From SAR324 cluster bacterium (GTDB taxonomy: Bacteria; SAR324; XYD2-FULL-50-16), in the NCBI GenBank assembly GCA_002401295.1, contig NVSR01000005.1:40590-58039 (forward strand): 17,450 bases of DNA. Direction: 5' to 3'. Positions 1-7,528 of the stretch are shown here, piece after piece (within the stretch, counting starts at the first letter, position 1; the number at the start of each line of letters is the position of its first letter). The notes under the pieces were generated by a model, which saw nothing but the letters and a program-made list of their open reading frames with translations, was not told the DNA's origin and ran no database searches. The translations under genes and the position numbers were made by a program.

Positions 1-194
1 CTTTCCGTGACATCATTGGACATCACCTGGATTTCCGAAGAGAGCTTCATGAAGGAATCATTATTGGCCTGCTTGGAAGCAATGCCTGCATTGATCGCTA
101 TAAATTCCAAGGAACTACATTCTTCCACCAATTCCTCATACTGATTGGCGATATTCACATAATTCCTGGATGCCTGTTGTAATTCTTTCAGCAT
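1..194 (-). CDS. Partial receptor-like (degenerate MCP signalling tip) protein, N-terminal 64 residues
   Basis: An open reading frame starts with ATG at 194 and runs off the left edge. Its 64 visible residues are mainly helical and contain LEFIAINAGIASKQA followed by FMKLSSEIQVMSNDVTE. This resembles the hairpin tip of methyl-accepting chemotaxis proteins (the LLALNAAIEAARAGE...FAVVAxEVRxLA pattern), but several highly conserved tip residues are changed. No membrane segment or sensor domain precedes the tip in the visible part, so this is either a soluble, shortened receptor or a degenerate one. It begins 24 bases after the cheW stop, in the same frame as cheW, and no clear Shine-Dalgarno sequence precedes the ATG, so translational coupling to cheW is likely. 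The position as last visible gene of a cheBRAW operon supports a receptor role. Assignment to the MCP family is an inference from a short stretch. Confidence 0.6.
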   Translation of the reverse strand, partial: MLKELQQASRNYVNIANQYEELVEECSSLEFIAINAGIASKQANNDSFMKLSSEIQVMSNDVTE

Positions 195-218
195 TGGATA
201 TTGTTGAGTGGGAATGAT

Positions 219-716
219 TTATTCGGAACCTTGATTTTCAACGATACACATCTTGGCTAATTTACTCATTGCCAACAAAATCACCAGTTGGGTTCCATGT
301 TGGATGATGCCGGAAACGAATTCTTTTTTCTGCCCCGCGAGATTAGGTGGGGGAGGAAGGATGTCACCGGAATCCACTTCGATCACATCACCAATATGAT
401 CGATCACAATAGCTAAAGTGTCTTGAGGCATGTGATTGCCCTGAATCAGATCATTCTTACGCAAGGAATCCAATTCATCTTCTGTTTTTAAGATAATCAG
501 TCGTCGGTCTTCGGGGGCTACCCCGGAGGTCTGCTCCAAAAAGACTCCCGGATCCATGACCGTCACAATCTGCCCACGTAGATTCATTAAACCCAGGATA
601 AACTTAGGAGCTTTGGGCACCATCGTAATCTCATGAATTTTTCCGATCTCCTTCGTTAGCAGGATATTAACACCAAAAACTTCATCACCAATATGAAATG
701 TTGCCACTTGAGGCAT
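219..716 (-). CDS. cheW: CheW-type chemotaxis adaptor protein
   Basis: This 165-residue protein is a single CheW domain, the cytoplasmic adaptor that joins receptors to the CheA kinase. The start VATFHIGDEVFGVNI is the usual first strand pair, and the family hallmark NLRG followed by a hydrophobic strand and Asp lies at residues 45-55 (NLRGQIVTVMD). The second half, with LAIVIDHIGDVIEV and a late FVSGIIQHGTQLVILL segment, matches the second barrel. A stretch at about residues 76-98 is longer than in enteric CheW. ATG at 716 is preceded by an AGGAG at a suitable distance. It follows cheA by 92 bases and precedes the receptor-like ORF by 24 bases, all on the minus strand. The gene symbol rests on domain and context; several CheW paralogues are common in such genomes. 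Confidence 0.92.
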   Translation of the reverse strand: MPQVATFHIGDEVFGVNILLTKEIGKIHEITMVPKAPKFILGLMNLRGQIVTVMDPGVFLEQTSGVAPEDRRLIILKTEDELDSLRKNDLIQGNHMPQDTLAIVIDHIGDVIEVDSGDILPPPPNLAGQKKEFVSGIIQHGTQLVILLAMSKLAKMCIVENQGSE

Positions 717-737
717 TAAAATCTCCTATCAAAAACA

Positions 738-772
738 GTTATCAGTTATCAGTTGGCGGTTATCAATTATCG
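738..772. repeat. Five tandem 7-bp repeat units between cheA and cheW
   Basis: Five consecutive heptamers can be read directly: GTTATCA, GTTATCA, GTTGGCG, GTTATCA, ATTATCG. Three are identical and two are variants. They lie in the 92-base gap between the cheA stop and the cheW ribosome binding site. Heptameric short tandem repeats of this kind are known from cyanobacteria and other repeat-rich genomes. The array may vary in copy number between strains, altering cheA-cheW spacing, but that is inference. Confidence 0.8.
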
Positions 773-802
773 AGAGGTCATCACTTCCGCCAACGGTCAA
801 CT
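744..802. repeat. Imperfect inverted repeat in the cheA-cheW gap
   Basis: The arms are 744-759 (ending GTTGGCGG) and 787-802 (starting CCGCCAAC). The inner 8 bp are perfectly complementary and 13 of the 16 bp match overall, with a 27-base loop. The left arm overlaps the heptamer array. In RNA from the cheA-cheW transcript this could form a stem-loop that dampens or stabilises the cheW message; alternatively it is the trace of a small mobile repeat. No T-tract follows it on the minus strand, so it is not a classic terminator. Confidence 0.6.
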
Positions 803-808
803 ATTACA

Positions 809-3800
809 TTAAAGGTACCGATTGAGGCATTCCAAAATTTTCTGCTTGTCTAGCTTTACCATCCATTCGTTAAAACCTGCCTCCAGTCCTTTTTGAACCG
901 TCTCATCATCATTGAGGGATGTCAGGGCAATCACAGGTAAATCCTGCCACTTTTCTGTAGCTCGAATCTTTTGGATCACACCAAAGCCATCTAAGACAGG
1001 CATTTCGATATCGCAAAGCACCACATCAAAAGTATCCTTTTCCAAGGCGTCGAGCCCTTCTTGTCCATCAGCAGCCACGATGACCTCAAACCCCACGGAA
1101 TGGAGGTATTCTCGCACAATATTCTGGAAGAGAGGTGTATCTTCAATTAACAAAATTTTTGAAGATTGGACTAGCTTCGGCTCGAATTCCACTCGATGCA
1201 GGCTATCGGGTTCACCCATTTCTAAAATAGCGTAGAGATCCAAGAGCAGTGTAATCCGGCTATCAATCAAGGTAGAGCCCAGGATACCATCCGCATGGAT
1301 GGATCCCTCTGTAATATCGATATAAAGAGTCTTAGTATCGATCACCTGATGAATTAGGATACCAACGGGAATCCTTGTTTCCTTGGGAATAATCAGGCTT
1401 ACTGTCTCGACACCTTCATAATCCGGTTTTTGGATGGGGAGATAGTCCGCCAGATGCAAGATCCTCATTTGCCGACCACGGTACTCAATATATTCTTTCT
1501 CCCCGACACGTTGAATCTGATCCAGTGTGAGTTCATCCACTCGCTGAATCAAAGGAATGGTGATTGCGAATTGCTCCTCAGTACCATTGTCAAAGATCAA
1601 TAAGGATTGCTCTTCCTCTACTTTCTTTCGAGCATCTTCATGGGAGTAAGTTTCCCCTTGGCGATCCGTAAAAAAGAGCTGATTGGATTGTACAAAGCCT
1701 AAAGTATCCAGAATCATGGCCACTGTCCCATCCCCCAAAATGGTAGATCCCGAGAAGAAGGGTAGATGCTGTAGAAATTCAGGCATTGGTTTCACCACGA
1801 TCTCTTCACTGCCAACAATAGAATCCACGATGATACCAACTTTATTGATACCAACCGAGACAATCAGAATACGTAAGGCATCTTCAGACCGGCGCATATC
1901 CGCTGACCCCTCGACCAGATTATAAGCACTCCCGACACCCGCATTGCTACCTGTCTTTTGATTCCTGGCCAAGCCTGCAAGCAGACGTCTGTTACTACCC
2001 TTTTTAGTTTCAGGAATGTCCAGTCCACGCGATAAGGAGATTAATGGTAACAACTCACCCCGCAGTTTCAATACTTCCCGGTCCTGTACATAGCCCAACA
2101 TCGTGCCGTAATCATCGGGCTTGAGCATCACCAGCTCTTCCAGATTGATTTGTGGAATGGCGAAACGCTCTTTCCCCGTTTGCACAATCAAACAAGAGAC
2201 AATGGCCATAGTTAAGGGCAAGGTCATCTTAATGGTCGTACCTTGGCCCACCTCGGAGTGCAACTCTACGGTACCACCGATTTGTTCGATATTGGAGCGA
2301 ACCACATCCATGCCCACACCTCGTCCCGAGACAGATGAAACATTTTCTGCCGTAGAGAGTCCGGCCAGAAAAATCAGATTCAGTTTTTCTCGGGCACTAA
2401 AATTATAGAAATTATCTTCTGTAATCATTCCTTTTTCATAAGCCTTGGCTGCAATTTTGTCGGCATCAATTCCGTTACCATCATCTTGGACCAGAATGAT
2501 TACTTGCCCACTTTCATGGTAAGCCTTTAAAAGCAGTTTCCCCTGAATGGGTTTTCCCTTCGCCCTTCGTTCTTCAGGCACCTCAATGCCATGATCAGCT
2601 GTATTGCGAATAATATGAGTGAGAGGATCTGAGAGGGCTTCCAGTACGGTTTTATCCAATTCTACTTCATTACCTTCCGTCACCAGAGCGATTTCTTTGC
2701 CCAAATTGGCACCCAATTCACGAATCAACCGCGGGAACTTACCAAAAACAGTTGAAATGGCTTGCATTCGTGTATTTAAGATTTCTTCTTGCAGTTCCGT
2801 GGTCACTGTATTGAGATCGGCAAGTACTGCCAGTAAGCCGGGAATTTTCTTTGCCTCTTTTTCGCTAGCTTGTAGGAGCTGATTCCGTACCAAGACCAGT
2901 TCACCAGCAAGATCAACCAATTTATTCAGTTTACCCACACCCACACGAATACTTTCTTCCGTTTTAACCTTCGAACGTGGTGTTAATGCCTTTTCCGATT
3001 TTTTAGGCAATGGCTTGGCAGGTAACTTTTTAGGTACAGGGGATTCCAGGGGAGCCAAAGCGGGCTCCGGTGGGGGTGACGCTATACTGTCCTGAATGGC
3101 AATAACTGGCTCTACTGGTTTTTCAGCCTTCACTTCAACTGCTGGTTCCACAACGGGAGCCTGCTCTGGCTGAGAACTCTCGGATTCAAAAGCTTGGAAA
3201 CGCTCAATTTCCTCCATATTGATCAAAGAAATTTGATCTTCTTTCACTCCCAAAACCCCAGCCGCTAATTCAGGGTCCATCACGGTGGCAAAAGCAAACA
3301 CAAAGCGCAAATCCTCATCGAGACATTCATCCAGTTCAGAGGCGCCATCTACGTCAAGATAGGAGTCAATAAAACGGCCTAATTCTTCCAGTTCCGAAAT
3401 AAATTGGAAGGGGGTCTTTCCCTGATTGGTAATATCACGATTCAAAAATACAGAAACCGCATACACGTTCATCCCATCTTGAATCGCACTTTCCAATTCT
3501 TCAGGTGCAATATTGAATTTAGGTGCCTGCGGTGTTGTAGCTGATGGCTCATCAGCCGTAAGGGGAACAATAGGTGCGACAAAAGCCGGGCTGACCACCA
3601 CGGTCGGTACTTCTTTTACGGGAGGTGCAATGCTGCCTTCTACTGAAGCGGCTGCGGCCTCTTCGTTGCCCAGAATTTCCAATACGGCGATCTCTTCACT
3701 GACATCCATATCATTGCTATTGGCCACATCATCAATCATTGCCGTCAAGCGATCCACTCCTTTCAGGAGAGCATCCACATGATCTCTTCCTACGACGAGC

Positions 3801-4036
3801 TTGGAATTCCGCGCCTTGGACATCAAGTTTTCCATCACATGAGCCAGAGCACTCATGTTATCCAAACCAAAAAAACCGGCTCCCCCTTTGATACTGTGAA
3901 CACTGCGAAACAAGCGATTGATCACATCCATATCACCGGGAACATCTTCTAAAGCCAGTAGGTCTGGTTCAATCATGGTTACATGTTCCCTTGCTTCATC
4001 AAGGAACCCTACTAGCATATCATCATCGTCTAACAT
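809..4036 (-). CDS. cheA: Hybrid chemotaxis histidine kinase CheA with two CheW-like domains and a C-terminal receiver
   Basis: This 1075-residue protein is much longer than enteric CheA (about 650). In order it holds an HPt domain with the phosphorylatable His47 in HSIKGGAGFFGL; an unassigned alpha/beta-looking domain at about 172-283 where CheY-binding P2 would lie; a Pro/Glu/Ala-rich linker to about 355; a dimerisation helix pair (about 362-430); a HATPase domain with N-box H474/N478 (HIIRNTADHGIE), G1 DDGNG (518-522) and G2 GRGVGM (571-576); a CheW-like domain (about 608-780) with an inserted polar loop at about 676-718; a second CheW-like domain (about 805-940); and a receiver (958-1075) with acidic pair E965/D966, phospho-acceptor Asp1009 in CDIEMP, a Ser/Thr switch in ALTS and Lys1061. 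ATG at 4036 has GAGG upstream. This layout recalls FrzE- and ChpA/PilL-type kinases, where the receiver acts as phosphate sink or output. Which process it controls cannot be read here. Confidence 0.95.
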   Translation of the reverse strand: MLDDDDMLVGFLDEAREHVTMIEPDLLALEDVPGDMDVINRLFRSVHSIKGGAGFFGLDNMSALAHVMENLMSKARNSKLVVGRDHVDALLKGVDRLTAMIDDVANSNDMDVSEEIAVLEILGNEEAAAASVEGSIAPPVKEVPTVVVSPAFVAPIVPLTADEPSATTPQAPKFNIAPEELESAIQDGMNVYAVSVFLNRDITNQGKTPFQFISELEELGRFIDSYLDVDGASELDECLDEDLRFVFAFATVMDPELAAGVLGVKEDQISLINMEEIERFQAFESESSQPEQAPVVEPAVEVKAEKPVEPVIAIQDSIASPPPEPALAPLESPVPKKLPAKPLPKKSEKALTPRSKVKTEESIRVGVGKLNKLVDLAGELVLVRNQLLQASEKEAKKIPGLLAVLADLNTVTTELQEEILNTRMQAISTVFGKFPRLIRELGANLGKEIALVTEGNEVELDKTVLEALSDPLTHIIRNTADHGIEVPEERRAKGKPIQGKLLLKAYHESGQVIILVQDDGNGIDADKIAAKAYEKGMITEDNFYNFSAREKLNLIFLAGLSTAENVSSVSGRGVGMDVVRSNIEQIGGTVELHSEVGQGTTIKMTLPLTMAIVSCLIVQTGKERFAIPQINLEELVMLKPDDYGTMLGYVQDREVLKLRGELLPLISLSRGLDIPETKKGSNRRLLAGLARNQKTGSNAGVGSAYNLVEGSADMRRSEDALRILIVSVGINKVGIIVDSIVGSEEIVVKPMPEFLQHLPFFSGSTILGDGTVAMILDTLGFVQSNQLFFTDRQGETYSHEDARKKVEEEQSLLIFDNGTEEQFAITIPLIQRVDELTLDQIQRVGEKEYIEYRGRQMRILHLADYLPIQKPDYEGVETVSLIIPKETRIPVGILIHQVIDTKTLYIDITEGSIHADGILGSTLIDSRITLLLDLYAILEMGEPDSLHRVEFEPKLVQSSKILLIEDTPLFQNIVREYLHSVGFEVIVAADGQEGLDALEKDTFDVVLCDIEMPVLDGFGVIQKIRATEKWQDLPVIALTSLNDDETVQKGLEAGFNEWMVKLDKQKILECLNRYL

Positions 4037-4103
4037 TCTTGTGCCTCTGGAGGAAACTTATATCTCGAAGCGGAACTGTGATCCGCATAGTTGCAGTGAA
4101 CCA

Positions 4104-4946
4104 TCAATTCTTCAGACTCTTTTGGTAAAAAACAGCCTTATCGAAGGCTAGCGTCTCAAATTTCGTTTTCAATCCCATGATCGATTCAGTACCACCCATC
4201 ATTAAGTAACGGTTGGGTGCTAATGACTGATAAAATTTATCTAATAACCGTAATTTGGTAGCTTCAGAAAAATAAATCAACACGTTTCGACAGAGAATTA
4301 AATCAAAACGACCTAGGAGTAGAAAACTATGCATCAAGTTGAAAGGACGAAACTCAACGATTTCTTTAATTTGCTCATTCAAAGCCCAGCCCTCTTCTCG
4401 TTCTTCAAAATAGGCGTGTAACCGCGACGAACTCAAGCCCCGCTTGATACTGAAAGCATCGTAAATGGCCCCCTTTGCCGTTTGCAGTACAGTGTCGGAA
4501 AGATCCGTCCCTAAAATGCGAAAACGGGGCCAAAGTGCTGTTTTTCCTTTTGCTTTCAGTAATTCATAAATCTGGATCGCTAAGGAATAGGGTTCTTGTC
4601 CCGTGGAACAAGCAGCAGACCAAATGGTAATACTCTGCCTTCCAGTCTCTAACTCCCGAATAAACTCGGGGAGAATGCGGTGTTTTAATGTTTCCCAACA
4701 GGATTGATCTCGAAACCAAAGTGTCTCGTTAGTCGTCATCAAATCGACGAAATATTTAAAATCCTCACGATTCACCACCAATCGTTGATACAACTCAGAG
4801 AAATTATTAAACTCTCGCTGCTTAGCGAATCCACGCAAACGAGTCTCTACCAGATATTTCTGATCTGGCTTTATAATGATCCCACTGTCAGTAGCTAACA
4901 ACTCACTTATTTTTTCAAATTCATGGTTTTCTAGAGACGCTTTCAT
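4104..4946 (-). CDS. cheR: Chemoreceptor glutamate methyltransferase CheR
   Basis: CheR uses S-adenosylmethionine to methylate receptor glutamates. The 280-residue protein has the helical N-terminal domain (about 1-75), then TTNETLWFR at 71-79, the AdoMet-binding WSAACSTGQEPYSLA at 109-123, GTDLS at 146-150 and LCRNVLIYF at 218-226, all in the order and spacing of the family, and at normal length. No C-terminal TPR extension is present. I chose ATG at 4946; a TTG two codons upstream (4952) is also in frame. Neither has a good Shine-Dalgarno sequence, so coupling to cheB, whose stop is 66 bases upstream, is plausible. With CheB it forms the adaptation pair of the operon. Confidence 0.95.
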   Translation of the reverse strand: MKASLENHEFEKISELLATDSGIIIKPDQKYLVETRLRGFAKQREFNNFSELYQRLVVNREDFKYFVDLMTTNETLWFRDQSCWETLKHRILPEFIRELETGRQSITIWSAACSTGQEPYSLAIQIYELLKAKGKTALWPRFRILGTDLSDTVLQTAKGAIYDAFSIKRGLSSSRLHAYFEEREEGWALNEQIKEIVEFRPFNLMHSFLLLGRFDLILCRNVLIYFSEATKLRLLDKFYQSLAPNRYLMMGGTESIMGLKTKFETLAFDKAVFYQKSLKN

Positions 4947-5012
4947 AACCAATGCTGGGAGAGTTTAGAGCAAATATTTGTTGGAGTGGATTGAAACAAT
5001 TGTAACTGGACT

Positions 5013-6077
5013 TTAAGAGGTAAGTTCAACAATACGCCCGCCCATTTTTTCCAAGGGAAGGGTTTCATCCATCAAACCAGCTTCATCAACACTGCCTGGC
5101 ATCCCCCAAACCACCGAACTGTCTTGATCCTGAATCAAGCAATAAGTCCCGGATCGTTTCAGCATACGCACACCTTCCGTACCATCTCGGCCCATGCCTG
5201 TCATAATCACACTCAGGTTGTTGATATTTTTTAATAAGCCTACAGAGCGGAACAAGACGTCCACAGCGGGTTTACAATGGTTGACTGGAGGCGAGTCAAT
5301 GATAGCGATGCGTAACTGATCCCCTCTGGATCGTACGACCATGTGTTTACCACCAGGAGCAATATAGACTTTCCCATTTTCAGGAATATCTCCATCCGCA
5401 GCTTCACAAATTTCCATCGGGCTGATGGAATCCAAACGCTCAGCCAGGGACTTGGTAAACATGGGTGGCATATGTTGCACAATCAAGACAGGACAAGGAA
5501 GCCGGGTTTTAATGCTTTCAAACATTTTATAAAGCGCGTTCGGTCCACCCGTAGAAATACCTAAAACTATCATATTGAATTGTTTACCGGATACCTTGCG
5601 CACAGGACGTATTGTTCTGGCGGCAACTCTAGGCCTAGAGACAACAGGCGTTGCTTGATTGCCAAAAAGTTGTTCGAAGACAACCTCCACCATTGGATTC
5701 AGCGCACCTTTTAAGATAGCAATCCCCTCCTGCATACTTGAAGCGGTAGGTTTGGCGACAAAATCCAAGGCACCATCCTTCAAAGAATCCAAGGTTACCT
5801 TGGCATTCTCCATATCGAAGGCACTGACCATCACCACCTGAATACTAGGCTTTAACTGCTTGATTCTCCTTAAGGTCTCAATACCGTCCATCTCTGGCAT
5901 CATTACATCCAGAAAAATCAAATCAGGCTTTAATGAAGGGATCTTCATCAGAGCTGTTTTTCCTGAAGAGGCAGTACCAACCAACTGCACCTTCGGCAAC
6001 ATTTCAGCAACCTTTGATAAAATCTGACGATAGGTAATGGTATCATCCACCACCATTACCCTGACCTTTCTGTTCAT
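5013..6077 (-). CDS. cheB: Chemotaxis response regulator and receptor methylesterase/deamidase CheB
   Basis: CheB removes methyl groups from, and deamidates, chemoreceptors once phosphorylated by CheA. The N-terminal receiver (about 5-125) shows acidic residues D11/D12, phospho-acceptor Asp57 in LDVMMPEMDG, the switch serine in VSAFD and Lys109 in KPT. A linker (about 130-165) joins it to the esterase domain with the catalytic triad: Ser175 in GISTGGP, His202 in VQHMPPMF and Asp298 in MTGMGRDG. Length (354) is typical. ATG at 6077 is preceded by CGGAG at good distance. It is the first gene of the minus-strand operon; 485 bases of mostly non-coding DNA lie upstream, with a candidate promoter at 6327-6354 and two hairpins close to the start. 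Confidence 0.96.
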   Translation of the reverse strand: MNRKVRVMVVDDTITYRQILSKVAEMLPKVQLVGTASSGKTALMKIPSLKPDLIFLDVMMPEMDGIETLRRIKQLKPSIQVVMVSAFDMENAKVTLDSLKDGALDFVAKPTASSMQEGIAILKGALNPMVEVVFEQLFGNQATPVVSRPRVAARTIRPVRKVSGKQFNMIVLGISTGGPNALYKMFESIKTRLPCPVLIVQHMPPMFTKSLAERLDSISPMEICEAADGDIPENGKVYIAPGGKHMVVRSRGDQLRIAIIDSPPVNHCKPAVDVLFRSVGLLKNINNLSVIMTGMGRDGTEGVRMLKRSGTYCLIQDQDSSVVWGMPGSVDEAGLMDETLPLEKMGGRIVELTS

Positions 6078-6092
6078 CTAATCTCCGTGAAA

Positions 6093-6142
6093 TCCCGTCC
6101 TTCAAGACTGGGAGGTAGGAGTCGCTTGCAGCACAAGCGGCT
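6093..6142. other. Two adjacent hairpins upstream of cheB; first resembles an IS200/IS605-type right end
   Basis: Hairpin one pairs TCCCGTC (6093-6099) with GAC-T-GGGA (6106-6113, one bulged T) around loop CTTCAA. With its flanks (GAAA before, GGTAGGAGTC after) it has the look of the terminal hairpin found downstream of tnpB in IS200/IS605 elements. Hairpin two pairs AGTCGCTTG (6120-6128) with CAAGCGGCT (6134-6142), with one G-U pair. No tnpB coding sequence adjoins, so this would be a remnant. Read on the minus strand, both hairpins lie in the cheB 5' leader and could instead act as an RNA element there. The hairpins are seen; the IS link is inference from memory of the pattern. Confidence 0.4.
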
Positions 6143-6326
6143 CAATGCCAATATTATCAAAGTTTATTATGCTGTACGCACTCCTCACTACTAGAGAAGG
6201 CTCGTTGACAGTAATCGACCAAATGTAAAGTTAAACAATCTGACTGGAGAGTTGCAAGTTCTTCCTATCCTCAAGAATCTGAGATTTAGATCAGATAACA
6301 ATATTTATATCTTCAAATTGCATTTA

Positions 6327-6354
6327 ATCATAATTGGTTATTGATTTTTTGCAA
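6327..6354 (-). promoter_or_regulatory. Candidate sigma-70 promoter for the cheBRAW operon
   Basis: On the minus strand TTGCAA (6354-6349) is followed after 16 bases by TATGAT (6332-6327). The -10 hexamer matches consensus at five of six positions, the -35 at four. It points toward cheB, about 250 bases upstream of its start, which implies a long leader carrying the hairpins at 6093-6142. In AT-rich DNA such matches are common, so confidence is low. Confidence 0.3.
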
Positions 6355-6595
6355 CATTGTTTTTCTTTTTTGCAAATCTCATGTTTTTTCTTCCTTTCAA
6401 ACTGAATCTAAAGGACTAAATATGTCCTCAAAAATCCCTTGTCAAGCACCGCTTATTACTTTGTAATACTCGGGTACAGGCGATCAATACCATTTCCTAT
6501 CTGCTAATATCGATGATAATCAATGAGCGCCTTTAAATAGTTGGGCAATTTCCATTTAGTAGGTGATTTCACGTTTCAATACAACAACATTCAGA

Positions 6596-7288
6596 ATGAA
6601 AATGCCCCAAAAGAACAAAGCACTTTTGATTCTTGCTCTGACTATTTGCCTGTTACTAGCTGCTATCGGAAGTTCACACAACCTGCCTAGTATTTTAAAT
6701 ACCAAACTGAAGGAAGGCCTACAAATCCTCCAATCTGCCAACGCCGATGCTCTGAGAGATTATCTACAGTCCTTTGGCATCGGCGCGGCCTTTGTCTCTG
6801 CATTCTTAATGATTCTTCAGGCTGTGATTTCTCCCTTACCCGCCTTTGTCATTACTTTGGCTAATGGCTTACTCTTCGGCTGGTTTTGGGGAGGATTGCT
6901 TTCTTTAGTCTCTTCCACAGCAGCGGCTTGGTTGTGTTTTGAACTCAGTCGCTTCCTGGGACGCCCCTTCATTGAACAATGGATGGGACAACAAATATTA
7001 TTAAAAAGTGATGCCCTGATTACTCGTTTTGGAGTCTCAGCAATTGTCATCGCTCGCTTCGTGCCTGTCCTCCCTTTTGATCCCATCTCTTATGCAATGG
7101 GATTATCCAAGATGTCTCGTCGATCATTTCTCATCGCCAATTTTGGGGGACAATTACCGGCTACTTTCTTTTACTCCTATCTAGGTGAGCAAATTCCGCA
7201 AGGTTTTTCCCTTGGAATACTAGGAGTGTTGGTAGGGATCACCGTCTTCGGCTTAGCTACTCAAAAAGTGCTAGCTAGCCTAAAATAG
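6596..7288 (+). CDS. TVP38/TMEM64 (VTT/DedA-like) inner membrane protein
   Basis: A multi-pass membrane protein of 230 residues from ATG 6596 (241 if GTG 6563 is used; neither has a convincing ribosome binding site). The N-terminus LLILALTICLLLAAI is a membrane anchor. The VTT domain follows, with ITLANGLLFGWFWGGLLSL, SRFLGRPF, and the family signature ARFVPVLPFDPISYAMGL, then a GGQLPATFFYSYLG segment and a final membrane helix ending at the C-terminus. Bacterial VTT/DedA proteins are linked to lipid scrambling and envelope homeostasis; the substrate here is unknown. It is read away from cheB and is followed by a 309-base gap, so it appears to be a single-gene unit. The family call is secure; the precise role is not. 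Confidence 0.88.
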   Translation: MKMPQKNKALLILALTICLLLAAIGSSHNLPSILNTKLKEGLQILQSANADALRDYLQSFGIGAAFVSAFLMILQAVISPLPAFVITLANGLLFGWFWGGLLSLVSSTAAAWLCFELSRFLGRPFIEQWMGQQILLKSDALITRFGVSAIVIARFVPVLPFDPISYAMGLSKMSRRSFLIANFGGQLPATFFYSYLGEQIPQGFSLGILGVLVGITVFGLATQKVLASLK

Positions 7289-7330
7289 ATTCAATCAGTC
7301 GATACAGAAACCAAGGTTACCCTTGGCTGC

Positions 7331-7363
7331 CACGTAGGGCGGCGCTGCCATTAAACTTAACTT
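7331..7363 (-). repeat. Dispersed repeat, left copy, inverted relative to the copy at 11453-11483
   Basis: Read on the minus strand this is AAGTTAA, GTTT, AATGGCAGCGCC, GCC, CTACGTG. It matches the plus-strand sequence at 11453-11483 at 25 of 31 aligned positions with one 2-base gap. The two copies point toward each other like terminal inverted repeats, their CACGTAG/CTACGTG ends outermost, and bracket exactly the four-gene ABC importer cassette. I see no obvious target-site duplication outside them. It may be a dispersed intergenic repeat rather than a transposon end. Confidence 0.6.
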
Positions 7364-7411
7364 AAGCTGAGTCGGCACATAGTTCAACACTACCGCTTTT
7401 TTGAGAAAATA

Positions 7412-7480
7412 ATGGAAAACCAGACAAGTTCAATCAACGAGGCAGCACTGGACAATCCACGGGGGGATGAATATAAATAA
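7412..7480 (+). CDS. Possible 22-residue leader ORF upstream of the ABC importer
   Basis: An ATG at 7412 opens a 22-codon frame ending in TAA at 7478-7480, encoding MENQTSSINEAALDNPRGDE plus two residues. A weak GAG lies about 8 bases upstream. It sits 117 bases before the first binding protein and just before a hairpin and a G7 run. It has no run of one amino acid of the kind used in classical attenuation, and frames this short occur by chance, so this is a weak call. Confidence 0.15.
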   Translation: MENQTSSINEAALDNPRGDEYK

Positions 7481-7491
7481 GCCTTTCATCA

Positions 7492-7528
7492 ATGGTCATG
7501 TCGGGGGGGCTGACCCTGTCATTGCCAT
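7492..7528 (+). promoter_or_regulatory. Hairpin with G7 run in the leader of the binding-protein gene
   Basis: ATGGTCATG (7492-7500) pairs imperfectly with CATTGCCAT (7520-7528), and GGG from the seven-G run (7503-7509) can pair with CCC (7514-7516) inside. The structure lies 70 bases before the first binding-protein start. No T-tract follows, so it is not an intrinsic terminator in this form. It could be a leader regulatory structure; no known riboswitch class is recognised. Confidence 0.3.

Larger units (their letters stand above)
6078..6562. other. Intergenic region between divergent cheB and the VTT gene
   Basis: AT-rich DNA between two divergently read genes. It holds a hairpin pair at 6093-6142 next to cheB, a candidate minus-strand promoter at 6327-6354, and a small inverted repeat AGGAC/GTCCT at 6412-6428. 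I looked for a flagellar sigma-28 type promoter and a tRNA and saw neither. No coding sequence is convincing here. Confidence 0.6.

Noticed and set aside
4950..4952. TTG at 4952 as the cheR start
   Set aside because: An ATG two codons downstream is more likely, and the extra residues add nothing conserved.
6205..6231. TTGACA followed by TAAAGT on the plus strand as a promoter for the VTT gene
   Set aside because: The spacer is only 15 bases and the site is more than 360 bases before the chosen start; chance match in AT-rich DNA.
6078..6562. Possible flagellar (sigma-28) promoter or separate cheY upstream of cheB
   Set aside because: I found no TAAA-type -35 with a GCCGATAA-type -10, and no receiver-like frame in this gap.
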